A DNA stretch of 64,000 nucleotides from Yponomeuta sedellus (Eukaryota > Arthropoda > Insecta > Lepidoptera > Yponomeutidae), in contig OW203722.1 of assembly GCA_934045075.1 (NCBI GenBank), forward strand, positions 899,001-963,000, in the 5' to 3' direction. Both the position numbers and the translations under genes were made by a program. Of the stretch, positions 32,106 to 42,270 are shown in pieces. The notes under the pieces are model-generated. The model was not told where the DNA came from and did no database searches. It worked only from the letters and a program-made list of their open reading frames with translations. The stretch's first letter is position 1, and each line of letters begins with the position of its first letter.

Positions 32106-32227
32106 TTTAAATGTGAAAAGTCGTGACTTTAATTACATTTCAATTGAATTGAATTCAATTTATTTCAACGTATTTACATTCTATTTGCTGAATGTCAAAG
32201 TATAATGCAACATGAAAGTGAAAGCCG

Positions 32228-32395
32228 CTGCCTTCGGGCCGTAGTGTAGTGGAGATAAAGGCAGCGGGGGAAAAAAAACCACTCTGACCATCTTTTCGCA
32301 AGTCCTCTTAAATCTATACACATCCGATACACACATTATACGTATGATAAGATTCCATGATAGCCATTAATGACTTTAAATTCCAAATAGGTCGT
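32228..32395. repeat. Unclassified repeat, mate of 11420-11765
   Basis: GCCGCTGCCTTCGGGCCGTA, CACTCTGACCATCTTTTCG and GATAAGATTCCATGATAGCC match in order. It represents the state without the SINE. Confidence 0.65.
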
Positions 32396-32487
32396 GAAAA
32401 CATAACAAGTGCTGCGTTCACGAGCATAACGCAGAGGTCAGCCATCATCAGTCTCAACCATTAACTTTTTAAGTCAAAAAGAGAGCC

Positions 32488-32738
32488 AAAAGAGCTAGGA
32501 TTATTTAGATGACAATGATGTCTGGAATTCAAGCATGAAAAATTCACGAGTTTTGTAGAATCTGTGTAAATTCTGTTAATTAAAGAATTTGAAAAGACTA
32601 AGTTTGGAGTTTTTTTGTCCATTTTTTCTCCAAAATGATCCAAATTTTGAAATAGACACCTAGTTTGACTTGTAACGTTCATTAAGCCGCAGTATCTGCG
32701 CTACTTTGAATAAAACCTTTTCATTTCATTTCATTTCA
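32488..32738 (+). repeat. CR1-like LINE 3' tail
   Basis: Runs from GATTATTTAGATGACAATGA to ACTTTGAATAAAACC and TTTCA repeats. Nearly identical to the 3' untranslated part at 19135-19383. No coding sequence beyond the last dozen codons. Confidence 0.85.
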
Positions 32739-32739
32739 A

Positions 32740-33150
32740 AGCGCAAATAAATAGTTATCTTATCATAGCGTCACAAAACCATGACACGTGCCTTCGTACT
32801 ACCCATCTTGTAGTACAGTCAAACAGTATACGTATACTAGCATACTGACTATCAAAGTTTATCTACATCACAACTATTCCTGTAGGCCAGCGGGCGTTCG
32901 ATTGATGTTAGTCTAAGTATACACGAAAGCACAGTAAACATTATCAGTCAGAATCCAACTGTATTCCGTTGCATTAAGAGCGATCCAAATGTTAAAATTT
33001 TAGATTTACTAGCAGACGGCCCTAGGGAAACACAGAACACGCTTGAATGGAGTTGGAAAGCGGGACCTCAGTCTGAAATGGATTAGACGTGTCTTGATTG
33101 GGCCCACTGGCCCTTTGAATCACAAACATTTACAAGTGCCTCCTTCACAA
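32740..33150. other. Unassigned stretch
   Basis: No recognisable gene or repeat. Confidence 0.35.
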
Positions 33151-33156
33151 CGGTAG

Positions 33157-33260
33157 TGGCGGAGCGGTAGAACGCTTGCTTCTCAATGAGGAGGTCGTGG
33201 GTTCAAATCACGGCATGACTAATGCCACAAAAAAAGGCTGCAGCTCAGTAAAAGTGACCA
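33157..33260 (+). repeat. tRNA-like SINE head
   Basis: AGTGGCGGAGCGGTAGAACG and GGTCGTGGGTTCAAATCACG are A- and B-box-like. The following body (CCAGCGCTGATTTTCTG) differs from the other SINEs here. Confidence 0.5.
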
Positions 33261-33389
33261 GCGCTGATTTTCTGCTGCACTTGATTCGCTGAGGTGTGAA
33301 TAAATTACAAAATCAATTAATAATTTTACTGATGTGTTTCATCCTTAAATGGGGATTTTGTTATCATATTCATCATCATCATTCTCATC

Positions 33390-33490
33390 AGGCCAAAGTG
33401 GTCCACTGCTGGACATAGCCCTCCCTTAATAAGCGCCAGAGCGCCCTATCTTCAGCTTGCCGCATCCAGCATCTGCTTGCAGTTTTTCTA
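33390..33490 (-). repeat. RTE LINE 3' tail
   Basis: Minus strand: GATGCGGCAAGCTGAAGATA, GGCGCTTATTAAGGGAGGGC, TATGTCCAGCAGTGG. Confidence 0.75.
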
Positions 33491-33949
33491 CTCTATATAT
33501 TATGAAATTTAGGTGTTTTGTTGGATGTGCCTTAATGATAGCTGCCGCGGATGTTATATGTTTTTTATAGTCCTTTTCCAAAAATATTTTGACTGATAAA
33601 CGAATTTACTAGAACCTTTAGTTGTCAGCCAGGGTGGTCCAGACGTCATGGTTCTGATAGATAACAAGCCTTTCCAAAGAAACGAAGTTTGAAACAAGAT
33701 TCCTTTTAAAAGTAATGACTAAATGGATTCCATTTTTAATTACTATTTACAGAACCGCGCAAATTTCAGCGTGTATAAGTAACTCAACTTCTCCAACAAA
33801 GCATTTGCGTCTCTTCAGTACCAGCCTCAGCGCATACTCCACGCGAGAGTTCGCGACACATTTGCATCGCGACCTCGCAAGTTTTCACCTATCTGCGGGA
33901 ATTACTCCCGGAATACGATTACGCTAGTGCGCTTTCACGCCATCGTTTA

Positions 33950-35334
33950 CGTTCAGGTGACGAAATACCGCAGAAGTGACAATCATGACGTTTCATTTGT
34001 TAGGCAGCTCAGGACACCCTTTAATGAGTACATATTATGCCCAGCAGTAGACTGATTGCTGATTAAATCAGCCAGCCTGAATGTTGATTTAATTAGCCAG
34101 TGTCAGTATTTTTTATGTGATGCTTTATGTTTGTGTGTCTTTAAGCAAAAATAAATTATTTATCTATCTATCAGTCCACTGCTGGACGCAGTCCTCTCCC
34201 AAGATACGCCAGAAAAGCCCGATCTTCGGCTCTTCTCCTCCAGTCAATGCTCACTGCTTTGCGAATATCGTCGCTCCACCTGGTTACAAGGCGTCCTAAC
34301 GCTCTGTTTGCGGATTTGCTGTTTCTACAAACCCAGATTTACTGAGTAACGTGACGAAATAACGCAGAAGTGACGATTAAGACGTTTCATTCGCTGTGCA
34401 GCTAAGGGCACCCTTTGCTGAGTACATAATCAGCCGGTGTCAGTAGATTGCTGGACGTTAGCCTCTCGCAAGACATGGCACTTAGCCATATCTACGGCTT
34501 TTCTCCTCTTGTCACTGCACATCACAAATGGCGTTGCTCTACCTGGTCACAGGACATCTTACGCTACGTTTGCGGATTTGCTGTTTCCACATTAGAACCA
34601 AGTTTACTGAGTAACGTGACAAAATACCATAGAAGTGACGATCAAGATATTTCATTCGTTGGGCATCTCAAGGCACCGTTTACTGAGTATATAATCAGCT
34701 GGTGTCGGTCCACTGCTGGACGCAATTCTCTCCCAAGATACGCCAGAAGAGTCCGATCTTCTGCTCTGCTCCTCCAGTCAATGCTCACTGCTTTCGCTGT
34801 TTCCATATTAGAACCCCAACCCGCATGCCCAGCGTGGGGATTATGGGCATTACCCCCTATGATAGCACAACGTGGCGCTCTTTAGGGGAGGGCTATGTCC
34901 AGCAGTGGACTAGCATAGTCTTACGACGACGACATTAGAACCAAGTTTACTGAGTAACATGACGAAATACCACAGAAGTGACGATTATGCCGTTTTATTC
35001 GTTAGGCAGCTTAAAGCGCCGATTACTGAGCACATAATCAGCCGGTGTCAGTCCACTGCTGGACGTACGTAGGCCTCTCTCATGACAAGCCACTGAGCCC
35101 GATCTTTGGCAGCTTCTCCTCTAGTCAATGCCGACCGCTTTGCGAATATCGTCGCTCCACCTGGTCAAGGGGACTTAGGTCACAATTCATTCATCTACAA
35201 AAATATCTCATCCGCAGATGAATCGTCACTCTTTTCAAACTGCTACGCGTTAATTCGTCCGCAAATGTTTCGTCCGAGGACGAGATGACTCCTTTTTATA
35301 ACTGCCAGATGTCAACTATTTTATCCACTACTGG
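33950..35334 (-). repeat. Tandem array of RTE-tail units (about 265 bp each)
   Basis: Units begin near 34170, 34440, 34700 and 35050. Each contains TCCACTGCTGGACG, CTCTTCTCCTCCAGTCAATG, TTGCGAATATCGTCGCTCC and the spacer GAGTAACGTGACGAAATA. A partial unit lies before 34100. The minus strand of the first unit reads TRWSDDIRKAVSIDWRRRAE, the C-terminal block of RTE-type proteins. The array continues beyond the CR1-like insertion at 39771-40210. Confidence 0.7.
34816..34933 (+). mobile_element. RTE LINE tail inserted in the array, 9-bp target duplication
   Basis: Flanked by ATTAGAACC at 34807-34815 and 34934-34942. The insert holds CCCGCATGCCCAGCGTGGGG, GGGAGGGCTATGTCCAGCAG and ends in GAC repeats. 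It is a second RTE subfamily, distinct from the array unit. Confidence 0.92.
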
Positions 35335-35527
35335 AAATGAAATGAAATGAAATGAAAAGGTTTTATTCAAAGTAGCACAGAAACTGCGGCTTAATGAACG
35401 TTACAATTCAAACTAGGTGTCCATTTCAAAATCTAGATCATTTAGGAGAAAAAATGGACAAAAAAACTCCTAACTTAGTCTTTTCAAAAGTCCTTAATTA
35501 ACATAGTTTACATTATAAACATAGAAC

Positions 35528-38251
35528 TCATACATTGTACTGGCTTTCATTCCAGACCTCATTGTCATCTAAATAATCCTTTATGTTATAGTAGCCCTTT
35601 TGGCACAAAGTGTGCTTAACATATTTTTTGAACCGCGATTCAGGCAAGCTTAATATATCTTCAGGGATTTTATTATAGAAGCGTATACAATGCCCCATGA
35701 AGGATGTATTAACCTTTGCCAGCCTAAATAGTGGGAACAAAAGTTTATGTTTATTTCTAGTATTTACATTGTGTTGGCTACCTAAAGTTTTAAAGTTACT
35801 GATATTTTTCCTAACGTACATAATGTTTTCATATATATACTGACTGGCAACTGTCAGGATGTTAGTTTCTTTAAAGAAATCTCTTAACGAATCTCTACTA
35901 CCCAGCCTATAAATGAATCTGATCGCTCTCTTCTGCAAGACGAAGATGGTCTCAATGTCTGCTGCCCGTCCCCACAGTAGTATGCCATAGGACATAAGAC
36001 TATGGAAGTAACTAAAATAAACAAGCCTAGCAGTTGCGACGTCAGTTAGTTCCCTAATTCTTTTGCCTGCATATGCTGCTGAACTAAGCCTATTTGCTAA
36101 TTTTTCTATATGAGGACCCCATTGAAGCTTTGCATCAATTGTGATACCTAGAAATACAGTTTCATTCACAAGGTCTAATTTGTCATTCCCCAGTAAAACA
36201 TTGCTGTCTACCGTTTTGACATTTGGAAGAGTGAACTTTATACATTTCGTCTTTTTTGAATTTAACAATAAGTTATTAGAAGTAAACCAATTTAGTACCC
36301 GAGAGAGAGCATTATTTGTATTGTCAAGGTCATTTTCTTGTCTCTTAATTTTAAAAATAAGTGACGTGTCATCTGCAAATAATACTATCTCTGACATATT
36401 TTGAACCATGAACGGCAAATCATTTACATATACGAGGAAGAGGAACGGCCCCAAAATCGATCCCTGTGGCACTCCTATCCTGACCTCTGACCCTGAAGAT
36501 TTAGTTCTATTTATATCAGCTCTTTGAACTCTCCCTTCTAAATATGATGTTATAAGTTTTAGGCTATTCCCGTTTATACCATAGTGCTTTAATTTTAAAA
36601 GAAGTGTTTTATGGTCAACGCAATCAAATGCTTTCGACAAGTCACAGAATACGCCTATAGCATCCTTGCGCTCTTCCCATGCACTAAATATATGTTTAAC
36701 TAACATGACGCCGGCGTCCGTTGTAGAGCGCCCTTGCGTAAAGCCGAATTGCTGACCATGGAGAAGTTGATAGTCATTGAAATGTGTAAGCAGCTGACCT
36801 AGAACTATCTTCTCGAATATTTTACTCAAAACGGGTAGAACTGAGACTGGTCTGAAATTTGTGGGATCTTGCTTATCACCACTTTTAAATAAAGGAACGA
36901 GCCTACTATATTTCATTAGATCAGGGAATATACCCTCATCTAAACATTTGTTAAAGATTTTGGCTAAATGGGGTGCTAGGGTATCGATTACTGAGCTAAC
37001 TACTGTTACTGACATACCCCATAAGTCCTCAGTTTTTTTAAGCTTTAGCTTTTTAAACGATTTAATCACGGTATGGGCTTCAATATAGTCGAACGAAAAA
37101 TCGTGATGGCATGGGGGGACATTGTCTTTCAAAATACTTTCAGCAAGAGCTGGAGAAGAGTCTAAAGGAGCTGTCGTTATAATTGGAACATTTGTAAAGA
37201 ACTGTTCAAAAGCCGTAGCAATGTCTTCATTTGAGGTTATTAATTTATCATCTATTTTAAGTGAAAGTTCGCGATATCCTGATTTGGATTTACCGGTTTC
37301 CTTATTTATAATAGCCCAAATTGTTCTGGATTTATTAGACGATTGAAGGATTTTTGATTTTATATGCTCACATTTTGCTTTGTGGCAGACGGCCTTAAAT
37401 AATTTTGAATATAGTTTAACATACTGTATAAAACTGGGGTCATATGTGTATGTTTTTTTCTCATATAGCGCATATAGTGTGTCCCTACTTTTTCGGATGC
37501 CGGCAGTAGCCCATTCACTAAATGCTACTTTATTTCTTTTTGATGATAACTTTTTTAATTTAAAAACTTTTTCAAAACTACCTGAAACAACTTTGAATAA
37601 ATCTCCATAATGAGCATTTGCATTAAGGGTCTTATAATTTTGTGTAGGTAAGCTACTTTGTATGTAGTTTCTAAATAATTCCATCTTTTTTGCTGTAATG
37701 GGCCGATAAATTATATCTTGCTCCTTTTTTTTAAAATCTGCTTCAAAGTGGACAATTTGACCATTGTGGTCTGACTTTAAGCAAGTTACTGTAGAACAAT
37801 GCGAAAATTCACAGTCGCAGAATACATTGTCAAGACAGGTGGCTGTGTTTTCGGTAATCCTAGAAGGCTCTAAGAAAATATTAACTAAATTAAAAGACTT
37901 GAAAATTAATTTTAATTTGTTATTTAAAACGGAGTCTACCAGCAAGTCTATATTAAAATCTCCACATACTATAACTTTCTTGCTACTACTTGAAGCTACC
38001 TTTAAAACATCCTCTAGTACGGATTCAAATAAACTGTAGTCACTGGCGGGGGGCCTGTATACGCTTACTACAATATGCTTAGCCAGTTCAACACATGATA
38101 GTTCTACAACTTTTTCAACAGAAAGTCTGCTAATATCTTTTCGTTCTTTATACTTCAAACTACTATTTACTATTATTAAAGATCCACCATGCAATGCAGA
38201 CTTTCTATTAAAGCAACTGGCTATTTCATAATTATTTACAGAAAAATTCAT
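35528..38251 (-). CDS. CR1-like LINE ORF2: endonuclease and reverse transcriptase
   Basis: 907 codons without interruption from the first ATG. It is an APE-type endonuclease followed by reverse transcriptase. Visible: VYRPP (about 64-68), GDFN (97-100) and SDH (160-162) of the endonuclease; FRPVSVLPVLSKIFEK; CDLSKAFDCVDH; GVPQGSILGPFLF near 592; catalytic FADDTSLIF near 625. The frame stays open upstream of this ATG to about 38420 and encodes ANQNLQGGFSGKLLELE and VNVLCVTEHWL, the missing endonuclease start with its catalytic glutamate. The true product therefore probably starts before 38251, by frameshift, reinitiation or a non-ATG start. Such proteins nick target DNA and prime cDNA synthesis there (family knowledge). 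Several antisense ORFs in this span are shadows. Confidence 0.92.
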   Translation of the reverse strand: MNFSVNNYEIASCFNRKSALHGGSLIIVNSSLKYKERKDISRLSVEKVVELSCVELAKHIVVSVYRPPASDYSLFESVLEDVLKVASSSSKKVIVCGDFNIDLLVDSVLNNKLKLIFKSFNLVNIFLEPSRITENTATCLDNVFCDCEFSHCSTVTCLKSDHNGQIVHFEADFKKKEQDIIYRPITAKKMELFRNYIQSSLPTQNYKTLNANAHYGDLFKVVSGSFEKVFKLKKLSSKRNKVAFSEWATAGIRKSRDTLYALYEKKTYTYDPSFIQYVKLYSKLFKAVCHKAKCEHIKSKILQSSNKSRTIWAIINKETGKSKSGYRELSLKIDDKLITSNEDIATAFEQFFTNVPIITTAPLDSSPALAESILKDNVPPCHHDFSFDYIEAHTVIKSFKKLKLKKTEDLWGMSVTVVSSVIDTLAPHLAKIFNKCLDEGIFPDLMKYSRLVPLFKSGDKQDPTNFRPVSVLPVLSKIFEKIVLGQLLTHFNDYQLLHGQQFGFTQGRSTTDAGVMLVKHIFSAWEERKDAIGVFCDLSKAFDCVDHKTLLLKLKHYGINGNSLKLITSYLEGRVQRADINRTKSSGSEVRIGVPQGSILGPFLFLVYVNDLPFMVQNMSEIVLFADDTSLIFKIKRQENDLDNTNNALSRVLNWFTSNNLLLNSKKTKCIKFTLPNVKTVDSNVLLGNDKLDLVNETVFLGITIDAKLQWGPHIEKLANRLSSAAYAGKRIRELTDVATARLVYFSYFHSLMSYGILLWGRAADIETIFVLQKRAIRFIYRLGSRDSLRDFFKETNILTVASQYIYENIMYVRKNISNFKTLGSQHNVNTRNKHKLLFPLFRLAKVNTSFMGHCIRFYNKIPEDILSLPESRFKKYVKHTLCQKGYYNIKDYLDDNEVWNESQYNV

Positions 38252-38382
38252 TTGGGACTCTAGTAGCCAGTGCTCAGTGACACAGAGTACATTTACTCTA
38301 TGTTTTTCTAAAAATAACTCTAATTCTAGTAATTTACCAGAAAAACCACCCTGTAAATTTTGATTAGCTAAGATAAGTTTTT

Positions 38383-39681
38383 TTAAGGGGGGCTTTTCTG
38401 TTGTCTGCGCTGATAGTTTAAATCAGCAGTCAAGCTTAACCTACTTATACTAGGTTTTTTTAAAACCTCAGAATACAGAGGTTTGAGTGTAGAACTTCTA
38501 CAGCTAGCAAGTTTAGTTGGTCCCTGTTTTATTGTCTTAACAATAATGGGGTCAAAAATATTGAATGCCAATAATTTGGCAATCTGTCGTTTCGAAGAAA
38601 GAGGCACATGCATTGTGTCCCTAGTCAATATAAAGTTTCGAATAAAATTATTCGTATCAAAATATAATACTTTGTCTCGATGGCCAAAGGTCATATTAAA
38701 CAATAGCCGATTTAACTTATCTAACCGGGCATTTTGTGTCTCTGACAGAGTTTTTGAGTAAGGGAAAGCGCAAATTACAATTTTTCTTGCTTGAAGAGCA
38801 ACTATAGAATCAAATTAATTTGTCAAATCTTGTTGCTGTATTCCTGTGCTGTCCCCTATTAATAACACAACAGTAGTATTTTTATCATACTCCTTACTAA
38901 GCATGCAGTTAACTATTTGCATGTAAGATGCATAGGGCATACATATATTTTCAACATGTTGTTTTAAGTTATTTTGTAGTCTACTGCCTAAACATAAACC
39001 TAATTTATCTGAATAGATAATGGTTTTGTACTGGATGTCATTGTCAGGAACTCGGTAGCTGGTGGGTCTAGACTGCGGCTGTGCATCCAGTATGGCATCA
39101 GGGGTCGGTGTTGCACTGCGCTGCTCGTTGACTGGAACTGAAGAGCTGGTCGGTCTATTAGGTCTGGCATCACAGGTCATTGGTCCACAGGTCTCAGCTG
39201 TCACATTCGGTGTTGCAGGCTGTCCACTTAGCTCACCCCCATGCTGCTGTGCCGTATCCGGCTGTAAAGTGGCTGGTATGTTGGGCATGCTGCATGGTGG
39301 ACATAAGCCTAGCTTCTTACTGCCCTTTTCACTATTCCGTGGTTGCATGGAGCTCTGCTGTAGAGGGGCTGTGTCTCCAATCACGGCTAATGGTGGATTT
39401 AAGGGTAGCAAGCTTGATTTGCCTTCTGTGTCTTCCAAGTTCTGGATAAAGTTGGACTCAATGCATTCCAGGTTGTTTTTGCTCAGTGCAATCAACTTGT
39501 TCATCGATGAAATGCAGTCACAGTACTGAGTTTGCATAGCTGAGTACTTGCAGGTGATGTCCAGCAATTGAAACTGCAGATCTTCAACTTGTAGTTGTAG
39601 TTCGGCCATCGCTAGCTCGTGGTCGACATTGTTGGTGAATAATTCCTTCTGACATTCGGCCATTTCTATTTCTAACCGCAA
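38383..39681 (-). pseudogene. CR1-like LINE ORF1 with one in-frame stop
   Basis: One frame of 433 codons, interrupted only by a TAA at 38815-38817. The N-terminal third (MAECQKELFTNN, AELQLQVEDLQFQL) looks like a coiled coil. A proline-, serine- and threonine-rich linker follows. The last part has TTVVLLIGDS before the stop and RKIVICAFPYSK, LYFDTNNFIRNF and RDTMHVPLSSKRQIAKLL after it. These recall the SGNH/GDSL esterase-like domain of CR1 ORF1 proteins with its D-x-x-H element. The frame also extends upstream of 39681 (KKYIEKVQKLVKRSRKS), so the start was lost by truncation. The stop codon is the only visible lesion in this span. Confidence 0.75.
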
Positions 39682-39770
39682 TTTTTGACGGTGAATGGGT
39701 ATACTTTCTATACTCTTCCGGCTTCGTTTAACGAGTTTCTGAACCTTTTCTATGTACTTTTTTGTTTTAA

Positions 39771-40210
39771 TGTAGGCTGGAGGTTGGCCCCTCCCAAGAC
39801 ACGCCGCTAAACCCGATCTTCGGCTCTTCTCGTCCAGTCACTGCAACCGCTTTGCGAATGTCTACGCTCCACCTGGTCAAAGGGACTCAGCTGACAATTC
39901 ATCCAAAAAATATCTCATCCGCCGAAGAATCGTCAAATATTTCGTCCGAGGATGAGATAACACAAGAATATTCTTTATTGTATACCGGAAAATTGATACA
40001 GAAACAGCAAATACAGAAGATAAGAAACAATTGGCGGCCTTATTACTAGTATCGATTTCTTCCAGGCAACCTCAAATCGGAAAATTTGCCGAAGGAGAAA
40101 TAGATGATGAGATGACTCCTTTTTCTAATTGCTAGGCGTTAAGTCATCCGCAACTATTTTATCTACTGCTGGACGTAGGCCGCTCTTAAGACAGCCACTG
40201 CCCAAAGCGA
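39771..40210 (-). repeat. RTE-tail array, continuation beyond the LINE
   Basis: CCTCCCAAGACACGCCGCTAA, GATCTTCGGCTCTTCTCGTC and TGCGAATGTCTACGCTCCAC continue the 34-35 kb array. The blocks ATATCTCATCCGC and TTTCGTCCGAGGA are shared with 35200-35285. Confidence 0.65.
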
Positions 40211-40232
40211 ATGTCGTAATGAACTAACGCAT

Positions 40233-40345
40233 AGTTATATTATACTAAACGGGTCTTATCGCAATTATTTATAATTAATCTTTAGGTAATTACGTTTTGT
40301 CTAATAAATAATCGAGATTAGACTCGTTTAATATATATAACAATG
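40233..40345. mobile_element. Small Penelope-type foldback
   Basis: ACTAAACGGGTCTTATCGC and AATCGAGATTAGACTCGTTT are imperfect inverted ends around TTAGGTAATTACGTTTTGTC. The same outer block is seen at 16222-16515. Confidence 0.5.
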
Positions 40346-40487
40346 TGTGAACTAACGCAAACGTAAGTAATACCGGGTACAGGTCAAAACCAGCCAACAC
40401 ACGAACGAAGACCATTCAAACAATGAATTTTAATGCGAAAAAAGTTAACTTCATTGATCCCCATAATATTTACAAAATAATAAATAA

Positions 40488-40685
40488 ATAATTCACACAA
40501 AAATAATCACTTGTCCTGTTCCCAAACTAGGTCACCCTAAGTTACGGTAACCAGGCAAGTCAGGACAATTTAAATACATCTAGACTGAGGCCATTTGTAC
40601 AAGTCAAGTACAGCAGCTTGCAGCGGAATAGAACCCACGCACTCTGTGTTAGTAGTCAACAAGTCAGTTGACTGCTAGGCCTAAG
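40488..40685 (-). repeat. SINE-D copy
   Basis: CACTTGTCCTGTTCCCAAAC, TAGGTCACCCTAAG and GGTAACCAGGCAAGTC match 49460-49520. The tRNA-like head near 40620-40685 is degraded. Confidence 0.5.
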
Positions 40686-40689
40686 GAAT

Positions 40690-41245
40690 TACAAACATGT
40701 AAGTGAAAGTAAAATGGTAACAGAAAAAATATTAAAAACTAAATTTGGAAAAAAGCCTTATGCTCAGCCATAAGACTTCCAGCGACGCTGATTTTCAGCA
40801 AAAACCTTAGATGTTAACTAAAAAATATAAAATAAATTACAGTGAGCGCCGCAAACCTAAGCCCGGTTTTCGAGTTGGATACATTTTCAATTTTACAAAT
40901 TACTAGTCGACCCCACAAACGTTGTTTTGCCACATTAATTAGACAACGACCTATTCTCAGTACCTATCAAGTATACATTAAAAAAATAGGAAAATCAGTG
41001 GAACTGTTTTAGAGGAGTTCGATAATAAACACTGTGATACGAGATTTATATAATCGAAGAGAAGAGATCATTTTTTTTTTTATTTCTTCACAAATTATAT
41101 GTTTAAGAGTACAGTAAGTGCCTGAACACTTCACTAGGTAAGCCCGTGCTGAAGTGATCAGATTCCATTATCGATTGCTGTGTAGGTAAGAAGAGGCAGT
41201 GCTACATAATCATATAAAACACATCAAAACATGTAAATCATGTAT
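40690..41245. other. Mostly unassigned stretch
   Basis: 40750-40810 has the CAGCGACGCTGATTTTCAGC block of the 8110 family. ATAAACACTGTGATACGAGA at about 41028 resembles 10680-10697. Confidence 0.4.
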
Positions 41246-41249
41246 GTGG

Positions 41250-41545
41250 TTGAATTAAACAACGACAGGCGCGGTCAGGTGCAGGATGGGTGACCGTCAA
41301 GTGACTACCGCTTGTGGCATGGTTCCAAATGCTTCCGTGCTTGGTAAGGCACGTTAAGCTGTTGGTGCCTGCTGTCATGTAATGGTAGACGTTAAGCTTT
41401 GTCAGAGGCCATTTGGGCGGCTTGACAACTTCTGACAGTAAGGCCCGCCACTGTCTCTGTGGTGGAGTGCGACAATAACCTTCCTGCGATGCAGGAAGAG
41501 ACCCGTACCCTAGTAGTGGGGACATACAAGGATTGATATCGATGT
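41250..41545 (+). repeat. 5S rRNA-derived SINE
   Basis: GGCGCGGTCAGGTGCAGGAT, GGGTGACCGTCAAGTGACTA, body, and ACCCTAGTAGTGGGGACATA. The CCAACCCGGACTTGG segment is deleted near 41455. Confidence 0.85.
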
Positions 41546-41869
41546 GGTACTAATAAGCGCGTTCTATCATTTGCTTTCGTTGGGTTGGTATGTACAGTTG
41601 AGAGCACGTCAACTTTTACATCCGCGTACTCTGATCGGTTACATTACTGCGATTTTGCAACAAAGTTTGATCTGTTGTCGACTGTACGCAGAATAGAGTG
41701 ACACAACTGTTTACTAAGTTGTACGAGTAATTCGAAAAGCATTATGCAAGCTACTTTAAAGACTTTGTTTCTGAAGTGGCAGCAAAGTGAAGTCTACTTT
41801 ATAGGAGTTGTTGACATTGAACGCATTAAGGCTGTAGCCAACTACAACTACAACTAACTATGAAGAGGA

Positions 41870-42270
41870 TGAAGGTCGAAATAAGAAGAGGATAGGATTC
41901 GTAACAAATGCGTCCGACAGAGAACCAAAGTTAACGACATAGCTCAGAGAATTAGCGAGCTGAAGTGGCAGTGGGCAGGCCATATCTCGCGAAGAACCGA
42001 CAACCGTTGGAGTAAACGTGTTCTTGAGTGGAGATCGCGACTCAGCAAACGTAGTATAGGACGCCCTCCGACCAGGTGGGATGACGGTCTGCGAAAAACT
42101 GCCGGCAGATGCTGGATACGGCAAGCTGAAGACAGGGCTCTATGGCGCTCATTAGGGGAGAGCTATGTCCAGCAGTGGACTACATAATATAGCCTGAAGA
42201 AGAAGAAGAAGGGTTCCCTCACGAGGTTTTGCTTCACAGTTAGCGAGTGGGATTGTACTATAAATTTACA
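41870..42270 (+). pseudogene. RTE LINE 3' end, duplicate 1
   Basis: Plus strand reads ISELKWQWAGHISRRTDNRW, RPPTRWDDGLRKTAG and LWRSLGESYVQQWTT to a stop, then the AGAAGAAGAAG tail and a truncated inverse SINE-C piece (CACGAGGTTTTGCTTCACAG). 43890-44300 has the same order. Confidence 0.8.

Larger units (their letters stand above)
35335..39770 (-). mobile_element. CR1-like LINE, long 5'-truncated copy
   Basis: Sense is minus. The 3' end at 35335 carries TTTCA repeats after GAATAAAACC, and the 5' end lies near 39770, where the disrupted RTE array resumes. It contains a broken ORF1 and an uninterrupted ORF2. A PHD-type N-terminal ORF1 region known from some CR1 families is not present, consistent with 5' truncation. 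Related 3' ends occur at 10200, 10741, 18491 and 32488, so the family is well represented. No unambiguous target duplication was found. Confidence 0.85.

Noticed and set aside
34448..34938. ORFs of 145 and 78 codons on the plus strand
   Set aside because: They run antisense through the RTE-tail array; the conserved reading is on the minus strand.
35190..35290. Possible hammerhead ribozyme (TTTCGTCCGAGGAC near GATGA)
   Set aside because: The CUGAUGA core is not present in the correct order next to the GAAA-type box on either strand; only the small stem resembles it.
36141..38761. Plus-strand ORFs of 74-92 codons
   Set aside because: They are antisense shadows of the minus-strand LINE ORF2 and ORF1.
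39062..39529. Plus-strand ORF of 155 codons
   Set aside because: Antisense to the proline/serine/threonine-rich linker of the LINE ORF1; no independent signature.
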